Part shown: piece by piece, positions 1 through 5,053 of the stretch | How positions within the stretch are numbered: position 1 is the stretch's first letter | Layout: the number at the start of each line of letters is the position of its first letter | From: Actinomycetota bacterium | GTDB taxonomy: Bacteria > Zhuqueibacterota > Zhuqueibacteria > Residuimicrobiales > Krinioviventaceae | Assembly: GCA_011682565.1 (NCBI GenBank) | Contig: JAACEJ010000323.1 | Location: forward strand, 1 to 5,053 | Direction: 5' to 3' | Length of the DNA stretch: 5,053 nucleotides | Translations under genes and position numbers: made by a program | The notes under the pieces: generated by a model | What the model was told of the DNA's origin: nothing | The model's input: the letters and a program-made list of their open reading frames with translations, nothing else | The model's database searches: none

Positions 1-1
1 T

Positions 2-1084
2 AATACATATTCAGATATTGCTGCCATCGATGAAGAATTTAATGATCAGGTTTTTGATCATCTTCAGGATTCATACGGGCACTTGAGTGGATTTGAGCTA
101 TATTACCCAAAGGTTAGCCGAAATCCTGAAATACGAAAAGTATATTCCTTAATAAAAAAAGTTGCAAAAAGCAATGCATCTGTTTTAATTCAGGGTGAAA
201 CCGGAACCGGTAAAGAACTCATTGCCGGTGCAATTCAGGCGCAAAGCTTGCGTTCAAGAAAACCGTATGTTACCGTTAATTGCGCCGCGTTGCACGAGCA
301 GCTTTTAGAAAGTGAACTTTTTGGCCATGAAAAGGGTGCCTTTACCGGCGCCATTGCGATGCACATGGGAAAGTTTGAACAGGCTGATGGCGGAACTCTT
401 TTTCTTGATGAAATTGGCGATATGCATCCTTCGACACAAGCCAAAATTTTGCGCGTTTTGCAAGAGCAAAGTTTTAACAGAGTGGGTGGACAAAAGGCGA
501 TACAGGTGGATGTCCGCGTCATTGCAGCGACGAACAAGGACTTGTGGCTGGAAATGGAAAATGGCAATTTTAGGGCGGATTTATATTATCGTTTAAATGT
601 AGTCACTTTGCACATTCCGCCGTTGCGGGAAAGGCAGGAAGACATTCCTTTACTGGCGGAATATTTTCGCCGTAAATTTACCGCTGAACTTAAAACGAAA
701 AATAGCGGCTTTTCCGAAGAAACCATGCACTTGTTACGCAACCACTCTTGGCCGGGAAATATCCGCGAATTGAGAAACATTATCGAACGTGCGGTGTTAA
801 TTGTCGGCTCCGGTAAGCAAATAACGCCCAATGAACTGACCCTTACAGGAAAAGATTATTTTGCTGCCGGCGGTCGTGATCGGCGTAATGATGCCCGGAA
901 GGAATCGGCCTTTGCAACCTTGAACCTGCAAAATCTTGAGAAGGAAGCCATTGTGATTGCATTGCAGCGAAGCAAGTGGGTGCAAAAAGAAGCGGCAGAT
1001 TTGCTGGGTATTTCTCCAAGAGCCTTAAACTATAAAATATCGCAGCACAGCATCACCCATTCCGGGTGGAGAAAACATAGTTAG
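2..1084 (+). CDS. Sigma-54-dependent activator (AAA+ / Fis-HTH), 5'-partial
   Basis: This is the C-terminal 360 residues of a bacterial enhancer-binding protein, which uses ATP hydrolysis to remodel sigma-54 RNA polymerase and open promoters. Numbering from the first whole codon, visible motifs are Walker A GETGTGKE (65-72), the sigma-54-contacting GAFTGA loop (112-117), Walker B TLFLDE (132-137), sensor I ATN (176-178), the FRADLYYRLNV segment with arginine-finger candidates R191 and R197, and sensor II WPGNIRELRN (250-259). A Fis-type helix-turn-helix covers about 312-347 (KEAADLLGISPRALNYKI). All core ATPase motifs look intact. The frame is open to the left edge and has no ATG or GTG before the AAA+ domain. 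The only early start codon, a TTG at 83, lies in the linker just before the domain, so the real start and the sensory domain (receiver, PAS or GAF) are upstream. The first 27 residues are an acidic linker that I cannot assign. The short gap to the next gene suggests co-transcription. Family assignment is secure; the signal sensed is unknown. Confidence 0.95.
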   Translation, partial: NTYSDIAAIDEEFNDQVFDHLQDSYGHLSGFELYYPKVSRNPEIRKVYSLIKKVAKSNASVLIQGETGTGKELIAGAIQAQSLRSRKPYVTVNCAALHEQLLESELFGHEKGAFTGAIAMHMGKFEQADGGTLFLDEIGDMHPSTQAKILRVLQEQSFNRVGGQKAIQVDVRVIAATNKDLWLEMENGNFRADLYYRLNVVTLHIPPLRERQEDIPLLAEYFRRKFTAELKTKNSGFSEETMHLLRNHSWPGNIRELRNIIERAVLIVGSGKQITPNELTLTGKDYFAAGGRDRRNDARKESAFATLNLQNLEKEAIVIALQRSKWVQKEAADLLGISPRALNYKISQHSITHSGWRKHS

Positions 1085-1103
1085 TATAAATTTTTGGGTG
1101 GTG

Positions 1104-1706
1104 ATGGGATTCAAAAGACAATTGCAACAGTGGGGCTTGATTTTTTTTGGACTTTTCTTTTGTAACGGTGTTTTTGCAGCATCGTTAACCATTGAATGGG
1201 ATGCAAATCAGGAAAAAGATTTGGCGGGGTATAAAATATATTGGGGAACAATGTCCGGGAATTATCAGCACCAGGAAGATGTCGGCCTGCGCACGCAGTT
1301 TCAAATCAACGACCTAGAGGAGGGAATACGCTATTATATGGCTGTAACGGCTGTTGATTTTTGGGGAAATGAAAGTTCTTTTTCGCAGGAAATCCGTTTT
1401 GTTTTGGGCGATGAGCCGCCCTTGCCTGGCAAAGTGGAGTTAAGTTTAAATTTCCCCAACCCTTTTAATGAAAGCACAATGTTCAGGTATGCTCTGCCGG
1501 AACGGGATCGTGTGACCATTTCGATTTATAACCAAATCGGACAGGTCGTAAAAACAATCGAATCCCGCATTGCCGATGCCGGTACGTACCAGATATTTTG
1601 GGACGGGACAGACGAGGGCGGAAATTCCGTTTCCGCAGGGATTTATTTCTGCAAAATGAAAACATCCGGAGAACTTTTAACAAAAGAAATTACGCTGATC
1701 CGTTAA
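1104..1706 (+). CDS. Small secreted FN3 protein with FlgD-like/T9SS-type C-terminal domain
   Basis: This is a 200-residue exported protein with no catalytic domain. Numbering from the ATG at 1104: a signal peptide with basic n-region (FKRQ), a hydrophobic core rich in F, L and G, and likely cleavage after VFA near residue 25. A fibronectin type III domain follows at about 27-101 (core DLAGYKIYWGT), then a linker beginning LGDEPPLPG. The C-terminal domain at about 110-200 carries NFPNPFNEST, VTISIYNQIGQVVKT, WDGTDEGG and SAGIYF. In FCB bacteria such FlgD-like tails commonly direct type IX secretion and surface anchoring; that role is inferred here. The ATG is preferred over the in-frame GTG codons at 1098 and 1101 because GGGTGG at 1096-1101 could act as a weak ribosome site, but the start is uncertain by two codons. 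The cysteine in the signal peptide has no lipobox (LFFC), so it is not an obvious lipoprotein. It follows the activator closely, ends before a strong terminator, and its FN3 domain is paralogous to that of the large downstream protein. Confidence 0.88.
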   Translation: MGFKRQLQQWGLIFFGLFFCNGVFAASLTIEWDANQEKDLAGYKIYWGTMSGNYQHQEDVGLRTQFQINDLEEGIRYYMAVTAVDFWGNESSFSQEIRFVLGDEPPLPGKVELSLNFPNPFNESTMFRYALPERDRVTISIYNQIGQVVKTIESRIADAGTYQIFWDGTDEGGNSVSAGIYFCKMKTSGELLTKEITLIR

Positions 1707-1728
1707 TACCATATTTCTCCTCCTCCAG

Positions 1729-1765
1729 AAAGCCGGGATGCTATTGTGCATTTCGGCTTTTTTTT
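1729..1765 (+). terminator. Intrinsic (Rho-independent) terminator
   Basis: A 13-base-pair uninterrupted stem pairs 1729-1741 (AAAGCCGGGATGC) with 1748-1760 (GCATTTCGGCTTT), including two central G-T wobbles. The loop is the six bases TATTGT, and a run of eight T spans 1758-1765. It lies 22 bases after the stop of the small FN3 gene and points the same way. It therefore probably ends the activator-FN3 transcript and separates it from the large gene downstream, which then needs its own promoter. Confidence 0.93.
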
Positions 1766-1864
1766 ATTCCCTTTTTGTAATCCTGCCTGTCGATCTTGTC
1801 ATTAGCGATTCTGTTCGGTGGTGGAATATGTTGATAATACGATAGTTGTGGGTGGTATTCTTTT

Positions 1865-1880
1865 TGGCACATCATTTGTT
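1865..1880 (+). promoter_or_regulatory. Candidate sigma-54 promoter P1 (-24/-12)
   Basis: TGGCAC at 1865-1870, five bases, then TTGTT at 1876-1880. The -24 box matches the sigma-54 consensus TGGCAC exactly and the spacing to the -12 box is the canonical one (ten bases between the GG and the following pair). The -12 box has GT where the consensus has GC, a change at a strongly conserved position. If used, transcription would start near 1891, giving a leader of about 75 bases before the ATG at 1966. A sigma-54 activator gene lies just upstream, which supports the reading but does not prove it. Confidence 0.5.
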
Positions 1881-1907
1881 AAAGAGACGCCAGACAGCAA
1901 CTTTGAC

Positions 1908-1923
1908 AGGCATTTCATTTGTT
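1908..1923 (+). promoter_or_regulatory. Candidate second sigma-54-like element P2
   Basis: AGGCAT at 1908-1913, five bases, then TTGTT at 1919-1923. The GG of the -24 box and the spacing are kept, but the outer -24 bases and the -12 C differ from consensus, so it is weaker than P1. It is the downstream copy of the P1 sequence. It could be an alternative promoter (start near 1934), a sigma-54 holoenzyme decoy site, or simply the second half of a paired operator. Confidence 0.3.
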
Positions 1924-1931
1924 AAAAATGA
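1915..1931. promoter_or_regulatory. Small perfect dyad overlapping the second repeat copy
   Basis: TCATTT (1915-1920) and AAATGA (1926-1931) are inverted repeats around the five bases GTTAA. The dyad could be a half-site pair for a dimeric regulator or a weak hairpin in the leader. The first repeat copy lacks the second arm, so the dyad is specific to this copy. It is AT-rich and short, so chance is possible. Confidence 0.3.
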
Positions 1932-1953
1932 CATACAAAGACGTGTGAGGGAA

Positions 1954-1960
1954 AGGAAGG
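1954..1960 (+). promoter_or_regulatory. Ribosome binding site fixing the start of the large gene
   Basis: AGGAAGG lies five bases before the ATG at 1966, within a purine-rich run (GAGGGAAAGGAAGGGAAAG). It favours this ATG over the in-frame ATG at 2002, which has no Shine-Dalgarno-like sequence in front of it even though that codon would give a more compact signal peptide. Confidence 0.75.
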
Positions 1961-1965
1961 GAAAG

Positions 1966-4900
1966 ATGTCCAAACAGCACCGTTTGTTACGCAGCAGCAT
2001 CATGAAGACATTATTTTTATTGTTACTTGGTTCTACTCTTTTTGCTTCGGAAATTAAAATTTCCTGGAACGCAAATAATGAACCTGATCTGGCGGGTTAC
2101 AAAATCTATCGGGGAACATCTTCTAGAAGTTACGATTCCGATATTGATGTCGGTAATTTGACATCGTACGTGATTACGGGCCTGCAGGACAATGTCGAAT
2201 ACTTTTTTACTCTGACTGCTTACGATACGGCAAGAAACGAAAGCAGCTTTTCAGGCGAAGTAAGCTGTGTTCTGGGTGATCAAGTTCAGCCGACGATCGT
2301 TTCCGTTACTCCCATGAGTATAACGGAAATCCGAATCACTTTCAGTGAGGTTTTGGAAAAGGGATCGGCCACCAATATTGCAAATTATGCTATTGATAAC
2401 GGCATTACCATCAACAAGGCTATTTTGCAGGGTGATCGAAAAACCGTACGTCTGCTGACAAGCGAACATACGGTCGGCGCGACCTATTCTGTCAGCGTTC
2501 ATAATGTAACGGATATTGCTCTGCCGGCAAATAAAATTGCCGACGGCTCTTCATTTTCTTATACATTATCAACGCAAAACCTGGACGAAACGCCGCCGAC
2601 AATTACACTTGCAAATTTAAATTCTGCAACCCAACTCGATGTTTATTTCAGCGAGCCGGTGGATGTGAATTCCGCAACACAGGCAGGTAACTATTCCATT
2701 GATAATGGCATTGGCATCAATTCGGCGGAGATGCTCGAAAATAATATCGTTCGTCTGACGACGAGTGAGCATAATAGCGGAAAAAATTATACGGTTACGG
2801 TGAACAATGTGGCCGATGCTTCGGAATCACATAATGTGATTGCGCGTGACAGTAAATACTCTTACAGTTATTCTCCGGGCGATGTTGTCGGCCCGATGAT
2901 TACCTTGGTCAATGTTGTCCGGCAGGACCAACTTGAAGTTATGTTCAATGAACCGCTGGACCAGGCCAGTGCGGAAACAGCAGCCAACTATCAGGTGAAT
3001 AACGGCGTCGTGGTCAGCTCTTCTGAACTTGACGAGAGCGGCCAAATTGTGCGGCTGCAGACAAGTGATCACCAGCACGGCCAATCTTATGTTCTCACTG
3101 TAAATAATGTTGCTGACGCTAGTGTGAACAAAAATCCTGTAGCACCCAATTCGAAATACACATACCTTTATGGCTCGGAAGACAACACCGGGCCGACAAT
3201 CAGAAAAGTGGTTGTCATTGATGCAACCCATCTGCAAGTTATTTTTAGTGAAAAGGTTGATCCCCAGACCAGTGAAAATACAAATAACTACCAAATTACC
3301 GATATACAGGTACAGAATGCACGGCTTGGCGCTTCAGGTGAATCGGTTACTTTGGAAACATCTCCACACACTGAAGGGCAGGCTTATGTGCTTGTGATAA
3401 GCAATGTTAAGGATGCCTCGAGTGCCGGCAATGAAATTCTGGCAAATTCTAAATATAATTATGTTTACGAATCTGCTGCCGGAAAAACCGGGCCGACAAT
3501 TGTGGAGGTCTTTGCAAAAACAGCCACTCAATTGATTGTAACCTTTAACAAAGAGGTGGAACCTGCGAGTGCCACAGATTTGGATCATTATACAATTAAC
3601 AACGGAGCAACCGTCAATTCGGCAGCTCTTGCGGATAATAATAAAACGGTTACTCTGGGAACATCTCTCCTGGAAGCGCAAACCGTTTATACTTTGACTG
3701 TGACGCATGTAACAGATGCCACGGCAGATAAAAATCCAATCCTGGATAATAGCACGTATAATTTTGTTTTCAAGGGCGCAGATACTATCGGGCCGTTGAT
3801 TAGCTTGGTGAAAACAGTCGACGCGGAAAATATTGATGTTTTATTCAACGAACGGGTAGGGCAGGAAGAAGCGGAAAAAGTTGAAAACTATACCATAAAC
3901 GGTGACATTAGTGTACTGCAAGCACGATTGGACGGTTCCCATCGTGTTGTCCATCTTCACACAACACCGCACTCGCCCAATAAACTGTACGTTCTAAAAG
4001 TGAGCAACATCAAAGATGAGAGCCAGGAACAAAATGCCATTCAGCCGAATTCAAGTTATTCTTACCTTTATGAGCCTCCGGATAATTTAGCGCCGACAAT
4101 TGCTATGGTTCGTGTTGTCGATGCCGAAAAACTTGAAATTACTTTCAGCGAACCGGTCGATAAAGGTTCGGCTATAGATGTGAGAAATTACAATCTCAAC
4201 AATGATGTTACGGTTTTGTCGGCTGCTCAGGGCAGTGCAAAAAACATTGTTGAATTGGTGATCTCAACGCTCGATCCGGGCAAGGTTTATATTCTCATTA
4301 TCAATAATATTTACGATCTCGACGGGAATCGAATTGCTTACAACAGTTCTTATGCTTTTACATACGGAAATCTTATGCTCGTGGAAGGACCAAGTGTAAA
4401 TGCTGTACGCGCCGCCGGTGAAACGGAATTGTGGGTTTCTTTCAATACAAAGGTCGATAAAAATACCGCTGAGCAGATTTCTAATTATACTATTCAGAGC
4501 GGCGTTACTGTTAAAAAGGCTGAACTGGATAGCTCGCAAAAAATGGTCAAATTGACGACGACGCTGCATGAGGTCGGTAAAATTTATGTCCTACTGGTGA
4601 AAAATGTCGGACGCTATGAAGACCCGTCGAAGCGTATTCAAACGAACGCCCCGTTTTTCTACCTTTACAGCGGTACCGATGATTCTGCGCCACGTGTCGA
4701 CAAGGTTAATATTATCGGCGAAACACTTGTAGAAGTTGTTTTCAGTAAACCGGTAGATCGCCTTTCTGCGGAAAACAGGCATAGTTACAATATCAGCTCC
4801 GGTGTTACCGTTCTGACAGCGGAACTGGATTTAACCGGAACTATCGTCATGCTCGAAACCTCGCGACACCTGGCCGGTGTAGTTTACACATTGAGCGTTT

Positions 4901-5053
4901 ACGGAATCAAGAGCAAAAGTTCATTGGGCAGCGCTTCAATTGTAGAAGATTCTTATGCCTACGCGTACCTTCCCGCATTACAGGTCACTATTGAAGGTGA
5001 AGCGGAAACCGGCGTGTCTTTTCTCGATATAGGTAAGGAATACTATCTTGATC
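1966..5053 (+). CDS. Giant secreted FN3 / multi-Ig-like repeat surface protein, 3'-partial
   Basis: One open frame runs 1,029 codons from ATG 1966 to the right edge without a stop. Residues 1-27 form a signal peptide: basic n-region with two arginines near LLRSS, hydrophobic core TLFLLLLG, likely cut after LFA. Residues 29-105 are a fibronectin type III domain (DLAGYKIYRGT; ending CVLGD). Residues 109-1003 are nine tandem Ig-like repeats of about 100 residues with the pattern GPTI, FSEPVD, NYTINNG, TSxH, YxLTVNNVxDA, NSxYxYLY, resembling bacterial Ig-like (Big_5/SbsA type) domains. From about 1004 a different sequence begins (QVTIEGEAETG, IGKEYYLD) that I cannot assign. C101 is the only cysteine. 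Stacked Ig-like modules usually form long stalks in adhesins or cell-surface scaffolds; that role is inferred, and any catalytic, binding or sorting domain would lie beyond the window. The gene follows a terminator and two sigma-54-like elements. Reality of the gene and domain layout are near certain; exact family name and function are not. Confidence 0.95.
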   Translation, partial: MSKQHRLLRSSIMKTLFLLLLGSTLFASEIKISWNANNEPDLAGYKIYRGTSSRSYDSDIDVGNLTSYVITGLQDNVEYFFTLTAYDTARNESSFSGEVSCVLGDQVQPTIVSVTPMSITEIRITFSEVLEKGSATNIANYAIDNGITINKAILQGDRKTVRLLTSEHTVGATYSVSVHNVTDIALPANKIADGSSFSYTLSTQNLDETPPTITLANLNSATQLDVYFSEPVDVNSATQAGNYSIDNGIGINSAEMLENNIVRLTTSEHNSGKNYTVTVNNVADASESHNVIARDSKYSYSYSPGDVVGPMITLVNVVRQDQLEVMFNEPLDQASAETAANYQVNNGVVVSSSELDESGQIVRLQTSDHQHGQSYVLTVNNVADASVNKNPVAPNSKYTYLYGSEDNTGPTIRKVVVIDATHLQVIFSEKVDPQTSENTNNYQITDIQVQNARLGASGESVTLETSPHTEGQAYVLVISNVKDASSAGNEILANSKYNYVYESAAGKTGPTIVEVFAKTATQLIVTFNKEVEPASATDLDHYTINNGATVNSAALADNNKTVTLGTSLLEAQTVYTLTVTHVTDATADKNPILDNSTYNFVFKGADTIGPLISLVKTVDAENIDVLFNERVGQEEAEKVENYTINGDISVLQARLDGSHRVVHLHTTPHSPNKLYVLKVSNIKDESQEQNAIQPNSSYSYLYEPPDNLAPTIAMVRVVDAEKLEITFSEPVDKGSAIDVRNYNLNNDVTVLSAAQGSAKNIVELVISTLDPGKVYILIINNIYDLDGNRIAYNSSYAFTYGNLMLVEGPSVNAVRAAGETELWVSFNTKVDKNTAEQISNYTIQSGVTVKKAELDSSQKMVKLTTTLHEVGKIYVLLVKNVGRYEDPSKRIQTNAPFFYLYSGTDDSAPRVDKVNIIGETLVEVVFSKPVDRLSAENRHSYNISSGVTVLTAELDLTGTIVMLETSRHLAGVVYTLSVYGIKSKSSLGSASIVEDSYAYAYLPALQVTIEGEAETGVSFLDIGKEYYLD
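2290..4974 (+). repeat. Nine tandem Ig-like repeat units (protein-level array)
   Basis: Units anchored on the proline of the (G/A/P)P-x-I motif start at 2290, 2596, 2893, 3193, 3493, 3793, 4093, 4390 and 4690, the last ending near 4974. Lengths are 102, 99, 100, 100, 100, 100, 99, 100 and about 95 residues. Typical conserved points are FSEPVD about 20 residues in, NYxIxNG about 35 in, TSxH about 57 in, NVxDA about 72 in, and a closing YxY. Amino-acid similarity is plain while codons differ widely, so these are old, diverged duplications and not a DNA-level tandem repeat. Units 1, 8 and 9 are the most divergent; 2 to 7 are closest to consensus. Confidence 0.93.

Larger units (their letters stand above)
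1865..1926 (+). repeat. 19-base imperfect direct repeat, two copies 43 bases apart
   Basis: The copies are 1865-1883 and 1908-1926, with 16 of 19 bases identical. The last 12 bases (TCATTTGTTAAA) are perfectly identical, at 1872-1883 and 1915-1926. The 43-base period is close to four turns of B-DNA, so a protein bound to both copies would sit on about the same face of the helix. The copies contain the two sigma-54-like elements. Confidence 0.75.
1766..1965. other. Intergenic regulatory spacer before the large surface-protein gene
   Basis: This is about 200 bases with no convincing gene on either strand. Its right half contains the two sigma-54-like elements, a small dyad and the ribosome binding site listed separately. 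In the left part (1766-1864) I see only an AT-rich start, short GGTGGT motifs at 1817-1822 and 1851-1856, and no clear dyad that would mark an enhancer site for the activator. A TTGATA at 1831 has no well-spaced -10 partner, so no standard housekeeping promoter is called. Confidence 0.7.

Noticed and set aside
83..85. TTG codon as the start of the activator gene
   Set aside because: The frame is open further upstream to the window edge, TTG is a rare start, and no Shine-Dalgarno sequence precedes it. It is simply the first permitted start codon in a truncated frame.
312..596. ORF of 94 codons in another frame over the activator
   Set aside because: It overlaps the conserved AAA+ core in a different frame and has no recognisable motif.
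1104..1190. Lipoprotein signal in the small FN3 protein
   Set aside because: The only cysteine is preceded by LFF, which does not match a lipobox; cleavage after VFA by signal peptidase I is more plausible.
1831..1861. Sigma-70-like promoter TTGATA with TATTCT
   Set aside because: The spacing is about 19 bases and the -10 match is poor.
1784..1912. 8-base inverted repeat TGCCTGTC (1784-1791) / GACAGGCA (1905-1912)
   Set aside because: The arms are 113 bases apart and do not extend; chance is adequate, though the right arm overlaps the P2 element.
2002..2004. ATG 2002 as alternative start of the large protein (MKTLFLLLLG...)
   Set aside because: It would give a neat signal peptide but has no ribosome site, while AGGAAGG is ideally spaced before ATG 1966. 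It remains possible but is less likely.
2827..3294. 155-codon ORF on the minus strand and several similar minus-strand ORFs at 2251-2502, 3334-3708, 4264-4569 and 4591-4782
   Set aside because: They lie wholly antisense to the clear Ig-like repeat protein, have low-complexity translations with no domain, and recur at similar places in the repeats, as shadows would.
2290..4974. 300-base periodicity as a DNA satellite or CRISPR-like array
   Set aside because: The periodicity is at protein level; nucleotide units are strongly diverged and there are no short identical repeats with unique spacers.

Overview
The window most likely comes from an uncultured or little-studied bacterium of the FCB superphylum (the Calditrichota / KSB1 / Marinimicrobia type). 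This rests on the short secreted protein ending in a FlgD-like, type IX secretion (T9SS)-style C-terminal domain with the sequence NFPNPFN, and on secreted proteins built from FN3 and Ig-like modules. Base composition is moderate, and all genes seen lie on the + strand. The taxonomic placement is an inference from protein style.

Layout: (1) Bases 2-1084 hold the 3' part of a sigma-54 activator (bacterial enhancer-binding protein) with a complete AAA+ domain including GAFTGA and a Fis-type helix-turn-helix. Its frame is open to the left edge, so the sensory domain lies outside. (2) After a gap of about 19 bases, bases 1104-1706 encode a small secreted protein: signal peptide, one FN3 domain and a FlgD/T9SS-type C-terminal domain. 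(3) A strong intrinsic terminator (1729-1765) closes this pair. (4) A spacer of about 200 bases carries two near-identical copies, 43 bases apart, of a sequence resembling a sigma-54 -24/-12 promoter. (5) From 1966 to the right edge runs one uninterrupted frame of 1,029 codons with no stop. It is the N-terminal part of a very large secreted protein: signal peptide, an FN3 domain paralogous to that of the small protein, nine tandem Ig-like repeats of about 100 residues, and the start of a different domain.

How they may work together: the activator sits directly upstream of two related secreted proteins, and the larger one has sigma-54-like elements in front of it. The simplest reading is a regulated surface-protein locus in which the activator turns on an extended adhesin-like or scaffold protein. 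The protein architecture and the terminator are read directly from sequence. The regulatory link, the T9SS export route and the adhesin role are inferences. No RNA genes, mobile elements or CRISPR arrays were seen.
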